A stretch of DNA of 64,000 bases from positions 1,990,501 to 2,054,500 of the forward strand of contig CM061091.1 of assembly GCA_030770545.1 (NCBI GenBank), written 5' to 3'. The DNA comes from Macropodus opercularis. Taxonomy: Eukaryota; Chordata; Actinopteri; Anabantiformes; Osphronemidae. Shown one piece after another: positions 32,901 to 47,900 of the stretch. Each line of letters opens with the position of its first letter. The stretch's first letter is position 1. The notes beneath the pieces are model-generated. The model was not told where the DNA came from. It saw only the letters and a program-made list of their open reading frames with translations, and searched no databases. Position numbers and translations under genes: made by a program.

Positions 32901-35900
32901 TTGTCTTTGGAGGTACTCGAGGCGGGATCTCCAATGGCAGGGGTTTTTGGCTGTGTGCCTTTCATTTGAGGACTCTTGGGAATACTTTGGATCATTGGAG
33001 TAAGCCCTGGGGAGGAATTTGTGTTTCCAGGAGGGAACGCGTACATCTGCTGGGACGCTGTAGACCCAGGACCAATGGGGCGAGGGGACTTCATATTTCT
33101 CTGAGCCATTTTATCAGCTTTTGTACTAGTGCTAGCTTTTTTCGTCTTGTCTGATCCTCTCTTGTCATCCATTCCATCATTACTGGTCTCATCGGTGAGA
33201 CAAGGCCCGTCCTCACATCCGTCCATTGGTGTACCTCCTGTTTCTGGATCCGTTTCAGCCGTTTTCTTTTTACTCTGCTTTGAAGCAAATTTGCCAGGCG
33301 ATGGGGAAGGACTTTGGGCATCAAAGTTCCTGCCTTTTGGAGTAACAGAACGTGCTGGAGACATGCATCCTTTCTGAGAGATAGATGCGCCATTACAGTT
33401 CCCTGGTTCAGGATGAAGAGTTGAGTCCTCGCCATATTCACTGTCTCCATCTAAGTCTAACTTTATGTCATCATCATTGTGGGCACGGGCTTGGTGGTAC
33501 TTGAGACCGTTGATGTGCTTATACTTTTTGTTGCAGTTTGGGTGTGGGCAGTCAATAAGGACTGGCGAAGGGCAGCTGCGATCAAGTGGAGGGGGAAGTG
33601 GCTCAGTCTTAATGGCAGGGAGAGGCAGACCAGTTGGCCCCACCCCTCCACTGTTGGAGTTTGTCCGCATACGTTTGCTGCCTTTGGTGTCTTCTGAGCT
33701 GGAATTGGGTTCCATGTCCGAGGCTGGTTTGGTCTTGCGTTTTCCAGTTGAAGAGGGACTAGCCTTGATGTCTTCTGTGTTACTATTGGGTGGGGTGCGG
33801 CGCTCTGACGGCGTCTGGCTGCCCCTCCGTCCCTTGCTGTTAGAGGCGGCGCGGGTCTTGTTGTTGGCGGTGCCCTTGTTGTCCGACGAGTTGCTGTTCT
33901 CGTTTATAGGGGTGTTGCTATTCGGTCTCATTCGCTTGCCTCGACCACGGCCGTTCCTCATTTCCAAATCACTCGTAGGGGATTCACAAAACCTGCGGTG
34001 GTAATGAAAGTCACATGTGAGGTGGTGGGAATTTACCGCGACATCAAAGTATGAAAAGGTTTCAACGCTACTTCACATCCTTTCCTATTATTTTGATCTA
34101 AAGATGTTTGGATGATAATTATTTTCACTAATCTCACGGACACTCTTATTTACTGTATTATGATGTGAACAATGCTATAGTATCAGTATAGTCGACAACA
34201 GAGCTTTTAGTCCTTTTGAGTCGACCCAAAAGCACAATGGCACTCGTATAATTACCTGTGCACCATCGTTCTGTCGAGATCGCCCATAACATTCCAATGT
34301 GGCTTTTTGTGCCGTGTAAGTAAGTTCAATAAGTGAGCAGTCTGAACAAAGCCGTGACTTTTCAATGGGAAAATAAGTAGACATCATTTCAAAAGACGGC
34401 AGTAAATCATCTTGCTGCTTTGTAATCAAAATGCAGTCATTTAAACACTTAAAATGCCAGCTTGGCCATCTCTCTCCACAACACTGATGTAATTATCTTT
34501 CTGTACAGCAGCGAACGTTAGCAGTCTGTAACAAAGAGAGACACTGTGCTGGTATGAGTCACAGCTTCCTCCACAAGTCCCTCCAAACAATTTCAGCCTC
34601 AGCAGGGGATGTGAATACATCCGTAGCCTAACGGTGGTAGTGGAATTTAGACTCATTACAAGACCAAGTTTATATTCAGCTGGTTGAAAGCTTTCTGAAT
34701 TATTCATGGTGTGTCTCTAATGTAGTTATGCTGCAAACTGTAAGACTATCTCGATGCAAAGCAACTCAGCAAACTTGGCTTACTGTGCAAGCCACACATA
34801 CTGAACATTACTGAGAGACTCTCCACGGATCCCATTCGTGCCGCTTCAATCTAACTAATCTAACTATGAACGAACATAGATTTATATTTACTTTTTGATA
34901 GAGTGTAGGCGTTAGGAGTCAATGAGAGTACTTGGAAATGTATATTTACACAACCTGTGCATAACAAAGCTAAACAACCAGTAATTAGAAACACCTAGAA
35001 CACCCAGCGACCGCCTACATAACACTGATTTAAGAAATTGGAGCCTTTGTGGCAGAAAATCTTACACAATCTTGAGGAAAAGCTATTAGTCCAATAATTG
35101 GATTCTGAAATCTGGCTACTCTAAGCTTTCTATTCCACTCCTACCTCCTGGGACGTCGGCTGTTTGCCAGTGATTCTAGTTTCCCCAGGCCTCAGATAAA
35201 GACTAACATGGAAGGTCCAGATGCAGCTGATGCATTAGGGCTTATACCCCTGAGCTGATGCTACTACAGCAGATTCATATCACACAGAATATGAAAACGA
35301 GACTGGAGAGCGAGTGCAGCTTTGACAGAGACACCGTATCAATGATTCATGGAAATCACAAGTTCTTCTCTACCTTGACATTTGTAACTACCGACATGTG
35401 ACAGTAAATACTTTGTTGGCTGCACAAAGCCTTAGTTTTAAACAAAAACAGACAACGTAGAAGAAATACAGAGAAGATGATGCATATTTCAACAGCACGA
35501 CACGCCCCTGTAGTCTGGCTGAAATCAAAACGCTTCCTACCTGGGGGGAGCCCAGTCATGTCGTGTACAGTCCAACAAGGTGCCCACATACGTCTTGTTC
35601 CGCCAAGTCACATTGACTACCAGCATGCCTGCGAGAGAAGAGTAAGACAGTTCATTCGTTTAGCGTTTGCATGTACAGAAAAAGAACGAGCGTGTTCACA
35701 GAGGGTCAGTCTGTACCCAGTTACATGGCAAGTGACTGATTTTCGAAATGACTTGGAATACGCTCAGCTGCAGTCGGACATTACTTACTGAACAGTGTTT
35801 TCATTTCAGCATAAGAGATTTCTTATACTTTGTGGAGAATTGGGTTTGTACCGACATCCTTGCAGCAGCTTAGACACTAGGATATACTACCAGAGGTTCT

Positions 35901-38900
35901 TTAAACCGTTTCACCATAAACAGTTAAATTTGAATTGAATTAAATTATAAATCAGTTTCAAGCCCCTCGACTGGTGTTACTACAACGCGTCACGCTGACA
36001 AGCCTCCGCGTTGCTGTTTGACAGCTGACTTGAGCTACACAGACTGACCAGTGGTCAGACCGATACCTGACCTTGCATATAAATCTAAAATTAGCTCCAG
36101 AAGATCACGCGATTTTGCAGGTTTCTCTTCAAGACACCAACTGCTCTTCATTGGGATACAGCTTGTCTGTCATGTGCATGTCAACGTATCCGCAGAATGC
36201 GGATTCAGGCAACACTAATACAAACACATGCAAATTCACATTAATGCAAAAATCAGGCGCAGTTTCGAGTCATTTCAAAGGGACAGTGTGATACAGGGAG
36301 GTTATTTTAAAAAAAAATCAACGATCAAACAAATGGGCTTCATAGACCCAGAAGGAATTTATTCCCAGCGCCATCCCATAACTCTCTAGTGTTGACCTTA
36401 GCTTGCCACTTCAGCACTGCAGCGAGCTAACTTATCTAATGGTACAGGAATGCTGGCTGGCAGCTTCCATCCCTCCAAGCATTTTATTAGCTTAGAAACC
36501 TCGCTGCTCACCCCATTTTCCCTCTCTCCTTCACCCTCATTTCCTCTTTTCAATTGTATAACCATCCCTGGCTTACAATCTTTTCCCCTCTCACACACAA
36601 GTCACCGTTCAGGCCTCATTTTTCTCCTGCCGGCTCTGACATGAAGCATCGAGCGTATAAGGCATTTGTACACGTTTACGGGAACCTGCTGACACTTGGC
36701 CAGTATCTTCCTTCGCTCTACGGCCTGAAAACACGAGTGTGTGGTCAACTGAAAATGCAGCGTAGGTGTGTGCGGCGCTGAAGAGCTCGGGTTCAGATTT
36801 CTGTCACATTAAAAGAGCCCAGACCTTTTCTCAGACTTCAACAGCACCACCCCCCAAGCTCTCCAAACACTCTAACACAAAATGGCTGTGGCAGCTGGTT
36901 GTGGCAGGATGTAAATCAAGGCGGGGGTGAATGACGAGCCTTTCGTGATGTGCAGGATATAGTCTGGTCTGCTGGGAGGAATTTAGAAAATTATGTTAAC
37001 ATACCAAGAGCTTTGGATTTCCCTCCCGAAATTCCTCCCACAGATTTAGCCAAGATCGGTGGAGACTAAAGCCGCGTATCTCAAAAAAGACTTAATGTCA
37101 CTATGAAGGTTTTCATCGTGACTCAGATTTAACCTTTGCTTCAAGCACTTTACGTCCTTGTTGTGAGCAAAGGAAATTCCATGGAGTATTTAGTGGTGTG
37201 ATAAGAATCACTGTCTTGTTGGAACATATCTTTGCCACACGGATTCTTTGTATTAGGTTCTCATTAGGAATTCCCCTGCGTTTCCCTAAACTACAACTTA
37301 CTGGGCATCAATGTGACTTTACACGTACACTCAGTCCAGACCGTCTAGAAACGCTCACAATATGTTATTACTCGATATGTTCAAAACACACTGGAAGCAC
37401 ACGTCCTCAGGGGTCCACCAGGACTTGTTGAAGCAGGTTCCTGATCTTAACAGTCTTAACTCTTCTAGTTGGGTCACACAGGGTCACATTTTACTGCAAC
37501 GGTTCACAAGCCTGCGTGAAAGTAGGTCTAATGCCTGAATTGTTGTTGTTTTTTTGAATCGTACCGGTTCACCAAAGAAACTATTTTAAGCCTTCATTTT
37601 AACAACGTGAGAATCGTGCCTGTCTAAAAATGCAAAGGCCTTAACAGCCACTCAAACAAATTTCCCAGCGGCATAAAGCACATTACTGCACAAGACACTG
37701 AGATGACTTTGCATACATGATCATTTGTTTACACACGGAATGACATATTGTGTTTGCGTAAGCCACGATCTCTGCCTTTACCCACTGGATTTGCTTCAGG
37801 GGGAGAAACAAACTCAAGATCAAAATAAAACATGCTCTTTGAAATTTGCGGTTTGTTTGACATTTGTTTGCTCTGGGATCATCGCTGTGGGGATACGAAA
37901 GGGGGTCAGAGTGAACTGGAGCAAACCTCCCTTCCTCCCTTTTGTGACAGTCCTATTAGGGTCACTTAGGACGGATGAGTGAGTGATTAATAAGACGAAT
38001 TGGCCTTTGAGTTTAACACTCGTTTGCTCACACTGCTGTTCGACAACAAATGGCACCGAACTCCACTCCGCACTTGTGTGGGATCATTGTGTGTACGTGC
38101 TTAATGTATTAGGGAAAATTAAGCCAGGAGCAGGTTGCTGGCTGCGTTATTGATGCCCCCGCCCTGCCCCTAGAACTCTGCTGCTCCTTTCCGCTGTCGA
38201 GTGCCACGGGTTCAGCGACTGACCTCCGCTTTGCTCCACTCGACAAGAATTCACTGAAATTAATGGCATTTCGCTGACCGACCTTGTCAACATGCCTTTG
38301 TTATTTCTGCGGCTGTGTTTGGATTTTTCCTACGCAGCGACTGGGTGTCATTTTGCTGTTCACACAAATATCAAATTAAATCTTGAGGGGGGGGGGACAA
38401 TTACCGCCACTTGTAATTATCACCATTTGTACACAGTCAGATTCTTAAGTAATTATTGACAGGCTTTACGTGCGTCTTTATATGCTGGTAGAAAACTACT
38501 CTTTCTAGGCGCTGTTTTCTCTGCACTCAAACACCCGTCACAGTTGCATGCAGACAAGAAAGTGAGAACAATGAGAAAGAGTGTCAGTATTCATTATGGC
38601 AGAAGATAAAAGATAGCCGGGTGCTGCCACGAGCAATAACCGTAACAATGACAAATGAAGCGTTTGAGCATTCAAGTGTCTAAGCATGTTTCCAACAGCC
38701 CACTTTAAGCGCGGTTCTCCACTCTTCTGCACCACAAAATGATCCCGAGCTTGTCTGGTTGGGGCGATGTCAGAATAAAGAGTCCTACCGCTGACCTTAG
38801 CCTAAATACCAGGATGAAATGAATGAGTCACTAATGGGGCAGAAGACTGTGGGTATGTAGTAGAATTTAAGTCCTTATTCGAATTAATTAGAGACGGTGT

Positions 38901-41900
38901 TTCGTGGACTCTGACCCGGTTGGTGCCAGCATTGACTGATGATGACACATGAATTCTGGTCTAAACATAGACCCTATTCACAGCTGTTCTAAATTTAAAG
39001 GCCAGCTCACGTCTTCACCGTTTTAGCGATGCTGGTTTATCTGCACCTACTTTCACGGTCCAGACAGAAATACAAAGTCGTGACGGGCATTTCTCACATT
39101 ATTATTTCGCACATTAACTGATGCTTACAAGCAGTTCTCAGTAAAAAAGTAAATAACCAGCACAAGAGACAAGTGTATGGCGGATACATTTTGACGTTTA
39201 GATTTATGTTACTCCTGTCTAGGAATATCTAGCTCTGGCATTTCTCCAGTCCATGAGATGGAAAAGTGCAAAGTCAGTCACAGTGACAAGAATAACAGCC
39301 GCTGAGAAGGTCAATTCTCTCGCACCACCGAGAGGTGAAGGGAGGGAGCATTAGTATGCTTTCCACGCCGTCGCAGCATTATCTGCCACATGCAGCAGTT
39401 TTCCCTCTCACCACCACAGAGACACAGAAGCAGACATGCAAGTAAAGCACTACGTGTAAATATTTGACATCCCTTGCTGTCTATCGTGCATTTGTCTTGT
39501 AAATAATTTGCAGGAACAGTTACCTTACATGCCATCTGAGTTAGAACAAACCCTCTGGTGTTTTTCCTTTCACGTGATGAGATTAAGAGACGCTTCTGCC
39601 AAAAGGTGATTTACGTAAGGCTTGATTGACGTGTATATAGCAAACATGATCATCATAATAATCTTACTACTGAGGGAGCACTCATACAACCATTAGAACC
39701 AGGTGCTCGTTCTGGGCTGCTGCTGGTTTGCCTTTCGAGAGGCAAGAGGCCAACAAAGAGCCATTGCATTACGCTGCCATAGACGCCTTCACACAGCTCC
39801 GCTTTCACAGCCATGTGTATGGGCTTCTCACTGCGACTGCCACTGCCCTGCAATTGCTGTTAGCTAATTACCATGAAGCCCTTCACTGATAACAGTTAAA
39901 ACGAATATTGTATCATATATAAACCTAATGATTATCACCGTCACGCTCCTTGGCCCAAGCGGCCGTTTCCTGACGCGTTCCTTGGAGGCCAAACACGACG
40001 CATTTAACAAATATGCACCGTTTCCATGGTGACTCGAGGTTCGGTTAACTTCTAGGTGGGTCTTAAGGATAATGAAAGCCATCAGGATACACCGGGTGAT
40101 TAGTTTGTGATGCTTTCGATTTTAAATATTTGCCAACTATCAGTTTGGTTAGTGTTACTGAGCTTAGACTGTTGAGCTTTCTACAAGTTGAAGGCTAAAT
40201 ACTTATTATACTGAGAATGTTGCTATGCAATATTTCAGGAATTCCAGTAAATTCTTAGTGCCATTAGTGTTTCCCTTGGCCATTATTACTCCTGCAGAGT
40301 GCACATGATTAGTATAAAGATTACCTTGGTGTGGTGCCAAATAATTGCGGCTAAGGAGTCGACAAATTAAAATGTGGACGGAGGAAGAAAAAGGTGCTTC
40401 GCCTTCACTCTTTCCTTTTCATCGTACCTCGTCTGCTGGCAGTATTCAGCCTTTTGTGACAGATTTTTCACTCTCTCACTTCACTCCATCTTTTTCTTTC
40501 CCATTGACATGGCAGAAAGCTACAGGTTTCCTGAAAGTGCTCGCTATTATTTCAAGGACTGGAGTAATGGAGCAGAGAAAAAGGGAGACATCTTTCAAAT
40601 GTATATACAGGAATATCCGTTTCACACTGACCTCTCTTCTATTCAGATGCCAGCAGGCAGCTCTTAACTTTTGTGCTGAAGCCAAATACTAGCAACAGCG
40701 CAATGGTGCAAAGTATGCTGCATAAATAATCCATGTAACAAACATTTATCACAAACAGTGTGTATTATTTATCTGTGGGGAGCTTAAGAAGCTGTGGGGA
40801 GTAGACTGCAGCGTACTGGAGGACTGTGTGTGTAAGTGTGAGGCTGGACGGGGGGCACTGGCAGTGTTTGGCCAAAGGGGCCCCCTCTGTGCTCCCCCTA
40901 CCCTTGAGCAAGAGCCAAGGCGTTCTGGGCTGCGTTTCAACAGCAATAAACTTCTCCAGCGTTTTAGAGATGACATTTGGAGGTATCAGCATGCTAAGCC
41001 TGGGAGGGGTTGGCCCATCGCTCTGCTGACACGACCCTGGGAGCTGCCACTGCCTCGTCTGTGTCACTGACAGGCTTTAAAATACCACAGCTCCTCTTCC
41101 TTCTTCATATTCCTCCACTGGCCCCCAGACTGAAACGAGAAAGACTCACCGTCCCTTCACTTTATATTAACTTAATCCCAAACAGAATGAAATGCATCAG
41201 ATTGGATGCTTTTAGGGCCTCGTTGTTTTTAGTCAGGTAATCTACATATAACTGCAGGTTGCTATTTGAAACTTGCTAATATCCAGATTTGAGGAAAAAG
41301 CTCGCTTACGTCTGCGCTCAAACGTATCAAGACTTGTGTCCGTTCTGACCAAAAGGTGCAGTTGCTCTAATCCCATTTTGCTATGAGCTGCTTGCATCCC
41401 TCTCATCGGTTTCTTTCTCTGGTACTTTGTGAGCCGTGCGAGGCACAGACAATTACTGGGAGCCTGTTGTTTATTTACTCCCACAAGGCCGAAAGGCGGA
41501 GGTGATGAAGCAGCTGTTGGTTGGCATGCTAAATGAAACGCGCTCACACACAGTGCATGCCTAAACAGCTCTGTATGAGACTTGTCATGCGGAGAAATGG
41601 GGCACTGCTCGACTCCGCTGCTAATCATGATGCCTGCGCTGTCTTTGGGGGCTCTGTTTGTTGCTCTTCTCTGTCTGGTACTCTGCCTGCATTTGCTTGA
41701 TTTCCTCATTTGGCTCTCGTTTGTTCGGTCGCCCCACAATGAGAGAAGTATGCTTGCACTGGTCTCTTAGGGAAAAACAGTGGCAGCACAGTTTGATGTA
41801 AGCAGCATCTGGGTTGCTCTCATTTTAGGATAGCCGGTGGGTTGAGGAGTAACATTAAAACGACGCAGATGGAATGCACATGTTTGTAGTCTAATGTCGA

Positions 41901-44900
41901 GTGCAATATGTAATATGATAGAGGCTATTTGGAAACGCCTCCTCAGAAACTAGATTTCTAGGAACTACGAGGACTGTGTAACCCTGAACCTGCACATGAA
42001 GCCTCTTTCACACGTTCCTGAACATGGCGTCTTGATGACGTGCATTCATGTCCCGACACATCACCTCGCATCGAACGGACTGGGAAGCTTGCTAGAGCAG
42101 GTCCGTGTGATGTCCAGGTGGGACATCTGAGGTTCCCTTTCACACATGCAGATGACCTGCTGAATGGTCAGGATTCCAGAGTGAAGGGTGCTTTGCATAG
42201 CAACACGCATAATTGTAGCTGATTAAAATAGACTAAATAACTGATTGGACAGAAAGCTGCACTGAGGAAAAACCTCTTTATCGGATGAATGTCTGACCCA
42301 AGTCCTGTTTTTTCTGGAATTATTAAAATTTTCTGAGATTAGATTCAGAAAACACTCTTGGTCTTTACAGCTTTGATGGCATAACAGCCTGTACGCTCAC
42401 CTGCAAAGTGCCGCTTTTCCCACCCTTGTCCAAACAACACACTCCCACCTTCCCCTCTCAAGCACACAACGTTTAAAACCACTCAAAGCTCCCACCAGCC
42501 TTCTTCCCACTGAGCCAGATAAAGTAGAATCAGAAGAAAACACAGCTCCATCAGGCCAAACCACTACCTACTACAGCCCAAATAGCAGATTTGAGAGAGT
42601 GAGTGCAGGCAAAGGACAGACTTGGATGGGAAAAGGAAGGGGGCAGGGTGAGGGGGAGGGTCAATCACTCTGTGGGAGGCAGAGAATGAGGGAGCACAAA
42701 CATAGTACTGGTGTTGGCTCCAAGCCATGTTTGTGTCACTAACAGAAGTAGCCTTGTCTTTCTCTCCCCCTGACCCAACCCCCTGCCTGGTACTCGCTCT
42801 CTCCCAGTTTGCTTGGAAACAGAGTCAAGGGGCGACTGGCTGGATGCTCGGTAACAAGAAAAGAGCTGCAATAGAGAGGAGGACAGGGGTGAACCAGATA
42901 CAGGGCTGGAGAAAGAAATATATCAAAAGAGGGAGAGGAAAGAGGGGAAGCCACTCAATAGCAGGGACCGCACATTGGGAATGTTGATGAGGCAGGGACC
43001 CGTTTGGTTCCTCCAAGGGAACCGGCAAGCAGCACCACGGATGTGTGGGCGATCTGTGCTCAGCATGCCCGCAGAGCGAATGAGCTGGAGCTGCTTTGAA
43101 GAAGAATTTGCATTATTTCACTTGCACAACAGACACAGGACGATTTTTCAGACCCTGCAGAACCTGATAGTGGTGGCAAAACCTTTTAAAATTAAATAGG
43201 CTCAAGTATGAATCACAGTAAGGAAAACTGAGGGCAGCTGAGACTTTACACGGCAGAAAGTCATCTCTATTCCCAACAACAACAGTCTCGCAGTAAAGCG
43301 TTCTGCATTATGAGGTATGTTGCTGTTGAGCATATACGTCTGCATAGTCCCAAGCAAAAAGAATCCTTTGAATAAACGGCAAAAACCACTTCACTCACCG
43401 TCTTCGGTTTCTTGCCACACAATGCCCTCGAGATTGACACTGGTTCCAGGCTCGCAGGGCCCCAAGCACTCAGGTTCGGTAGCCAGGGCCACGTCTGAAG
43501 TGTTCACTGCCACAGAGCGCGTACGCACCATTATCTGCTCACATGATGAGGCAATCTCACTGTTGCCTAGTGTGGCCAGGAGGTGGAGGGGAGGAGGGGC
43601 TGGCGTGGAGACAGGAGATTCCATCTGTGGGAAAAAAAAGACGAAGAAGTGGGGGTTGAAAGAGCAACAAACACATGAGACACTTCAGAACCACTATATA
43701 AACATGCCACAGAGCAGATGTTAAGATGCAGCCAACGGATGCCACAATGAGAGGAAGTCAAAATGCCGCGCGCATGGAAGACATCCTGGTATTTCAGCCG
43801 ATCGTAATCTACCAGAGAAGGTGTGATGTAGCTGTGATCTGTGATCGAGGCAGAGCTGTTGAACAAGTATAGGAAGACGAGAGACATGAACTGCTCCAAA
43901 GTGCCACCGTGGAGAGAATTAGTTATGCAGGGTTGCTCAAACAATCCCTCCCCCAGCTTTGCTCCTTTGCACATAGTCAGCTGAGATCCATGGCACCACA
44001 TCATTTCACAGACTGATCACTCATTAATTGCCTCCATTAACGGGGTAGTTGTAGTAGGGAGTGGGCTGCGGAGGGTCACTAATTGATTCCACCTGTTCTG
44101 ACACACTGTGACAGCAAGAGAGAGACAGTGGGTCTACATGGAAAATGAAAATGACAGGAAGAGAGGGGGCAAGGAGGGCAAATTGGGAGGGGGCACGGAG
44201 GAGAACAGCGTGTAGGCGGAAAAGAGGAAGACTGATGGTGATTTAAGAGCCGCAGTGACACCAGGCTTCAACGTTAGTAGTTCAAGGCAGTCGACATTAA
44301 AGCTCTCCCAGTCATTAGCGCTGAACTGCAGGGGGAATGCGACACTGCAGCCAACGCCGTGCATTTATTAACTGGGTATAAACCACGCGAACACCACGCG
44401 AACGTTGGATCCAGTTATGCTTAGAAGGCAAAGTAGCAACGGACGCATTGGCTTATAAAAGCCTACACCATTAAAATCACTGCCCCAGTCGATCTTCTGT
44501 TCCAAACCGAGCAGGATGTTCACAACTAAAGCCTGTTATCACTTCAGACAGAAGGTGCCTAACTAGGAACCATAAGAACCACGATACCAACACGTACTAA
44601 CTAAACATATCCACATGTGGACAGATGATTTTCCATATATAAATGTATACAAGCATCACTACATGTATTAAAGCTAACTGGGAGAAAATAAAAATAAATG
44701 AAGGAGACTGATTAAATATAATATATGTAAAAGTAATGGAGAGACAAATATCAGGCCTTTCATTTCCGATAAAGGAATAATGGTCCTGCTACAGTAGAAT
44801 ATGAATGTACTATATGTAGGCACTAATACAACAGTAAATATGTAGTGAATAATAAGAACATGCACAGATTAGGAATCGTCCTGGTGAGGAACACTGAGGA

Positions 44901-47900
44901 AATCATGATTAATATTCTACCTACGGTCGCGCATGCCTAATAGCGACCATTAATTATTTTCTCTGAGACGTTCCTTCACAGCCACTGAATAAGAAATCAA
45001 TTTGTGATTAACAGAGTTCTTTGAAAACCAAACATTCGTCCCTAATGAAATTTAATATTAGCTTTAGACTTGTCATCACAGAAGCTGCATATTTTCTGTT
45101 TAAGTGAAGTGCGTGTGAATAGCCCGTTTCTCCCGGTGCTCAGAGTTAGAGCAAATTAATCTCTGCGGGGAGTGACAGAAAATCAGGCCTAACAACATCG
45201 TAATCACCGTGTGTCAGTTTCTGAAGCACGACACAGGCAAGCTGCTGCCCGGCTGAGTGAATGAGAGAGGACAGGTAATCACCCGAGCTGTCACCACACA
45301 CGCTTCCTGGGTTTTAGAGACACATGGCAACAGAAAGGACCACACGACAAACCTGCAAAAAAAAAAAGTGCAGCGCCCCCTCGAAACGGACTTTATTAAA
45401 ATGAATAAAGTTATAATTGTATATTAACATTTTGAATGAATATCCTTTATGAGTGAAAATTGCCAAATGAAATTCCACCCACGGGTTATTAAATCAAGAA
45501 TGAGATGATTTTGATGCTAGTTTAGATTCTGCACCTCTACCTGGGAAAACCTCGCTCAGCTTTTTTTTCTGTTCTTAATTCCACTCCAAGCAAGGCACAC
45601 GATGACTTTATTTCAGCTGTCACAAATAAAAGTGACAAGCCAGCCTCAAGCCTCCACACGATGAAAGGGCCTTCACTCTGTAATGGTACAAAATAATTAC
45701 AGTGGAATCACAGTGAAAACGGGACCAGCTCACAGTGCGCATGAACAATGCAGCTCTATTTCCAAGTTCCATCAATGGATGGGTGCACAAAAGACTTTCA
45801 CTCCGGGGCTGCCCAACATAAACCCACACAGTCAAATGCCTGACATCTTGTCCAAGCTTTAGCAAAAACAACTGCAAGTGAACTACACAAGTTGTCAGAT
45901 TATACAAACACTACTAAATGCTCAGCTGATGCCAGATTTCTCTAACTGTCTGCAAGACTTTACAGAAGGATTTTGAAATCGGTCCTAAAACCACAATGCT
46001 CGAGTGTCACGCAAACCTTTTCTTAACCAAAACCTCCTGCCCTCCTTCCTTGTCGTCTCGGCAAGAATAATGTTTAAGAGGCTGGCGAAAAATGCTCTGA
46101 GTCTTGGCCTGGCGGTGAGCGCGCCTCGCAGTGCTGACAGAGGGGGAATTCTGCTCGGCTTGGATTTCCAGCGATCAAACGAAAACTCTCCTGAGACAGG
46201 CCGATGCATGCCGCACTTTTCACTGGACGCACGATCTTCAGATGCTGCTTGTTTGTTAGAGTTGGGATTAAGGAACAGAGCACTGAACTTTGAACCTCTG
46301 GCAAGGATTACCCAGCGGATTACGCTGCCGTGTCAGACCGAGACACCTGTCTGCGTTGTACTTGTGCGGATGATGTGCTGGAATATAATCCACCAAATTA
46401 AGGCTTGGATCTTTCATTGTACACCGCATTTAAGTCCACAATGACTTTACTGACATTCACCAAAGAGTTTGTGCAGCCACTATTACCAGTTGCTACGTTT
46501 CCAAATCTATTTAATCTACTGAGAACGTCAACAAGATGAAGAAGACGTGATTTGTCTGAATGTGAAGAATAACATTCCCATAAACACGCACTGGGGTTTG
46601 AATGGTTAATGTTCTTTAATGGAAATACATCTGGAAGCCAATAATAAACTCATCACACTTAACTGAACTAACTCTGAGTTCATTTAAATGGTCCAGTGAA
46701 CCATTAACAGTACTGGGTTGAAATCACATCAGACTTCGCTGGTCATTTTTAGAAAGCAACCTTTGCCAAACCAATATTACTTTTATACACAAACCTCATG
46801 TTTTATAAGGGATTATGGATGGTTTGGTCACGGTTTAACCAGTCCTGTTACAGGTCAGACATTCATGTCTGCAAAAGTCCAATAAACATCCTTCCTAACC
46901 ACACAATTGCACATTCTGGTACTTTTTCTGCATTAGTGCCTGCAGTAAAGTAAAAAGCACCATCGGCTGTTTTGCTTTTCTACACACTGACTTTTTTGTG
47001 CTCACTCATGCCGTCTTTGTTTATCTGGCTCTTTTTAAAGACCTCCTTGCTAGTCTGTTACTGGGCGGTTTGGATGCAGTAACAGCTGCAAAATCTATCA
47101 ACTCTTGTTTGATGGATTTTAGCATTTAACCTTTCATACCAAAGTCAAGACCTGCATTTCATTCCCTAGAGGGAGGAGCTGCAGTATTCAGTATCAGAGA
47201 ACAACGCTGTCAGGCAAATAACTTGGCAGTGGGCCTCACTTACACGCAGCACAACACATTTCATGCAAGGTTTACAAGATCATTTATTACTGTTTCTTTC
47301 ATCTATGCACAATGTTTATCAACATCCCTTACGAAGAAATATACGTTTTTATTTTTTTATTATATATTTTGCCACAGTGTACTTTTTGCTGAAGGAGGAG
47401 GACAGTGTTCGTGTTTTGTAGACCATTTATTTCATGCTAATATTCTGAAGCATTTAGAATAAAAGGACTAAAAGCAGAGTGCTGTTGTTGCAGCACTAAT
47501 ATAAATTACTATGCCACAAAAAGTCAAAATAAGACACATTTGTTTGGCAATCACAGCTCAGCAACTTGAATCAATGTCTAATGACAGTGTGGTCTACGCA
47601 GAGTTTACCAGCCTTAGCGTAAAAAGATTGTAATTGATCTCAATTGGTCTCGGTTGATTGTTGAACCAGTGAATTGTATAGATTTCCCAGCCTGACGGAA
47701 AATGTACCACCCTTTCAACTTCTAAAGAAAGAAAACATCTGTATGGCAAAGAGACCCTGTAATTCTTCCCACACAAAGGGCCATTATTGAGTCAAAAGGA
47801 AGCGCTATTAGTTGGCTGAGTTCACTGTTCCCTCTGCCATTATGCAGTTCTTTTTGACTCCAGGGACAAATCCCACGAACATCTTTGGTGAGTTACCGAG

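Noticed and set aside
33465..34004. 179-codon plus-strand frame
   Set aside because: It is the antisense shadow of znf609 exon 5, whose compositional bias keeps the opposite strand open.
41242..41739. 165-codon minus-strand frame in a znf609 intron
   Set aside because: No recognisable domain and no supporting signals; length is within chance for a window this size.
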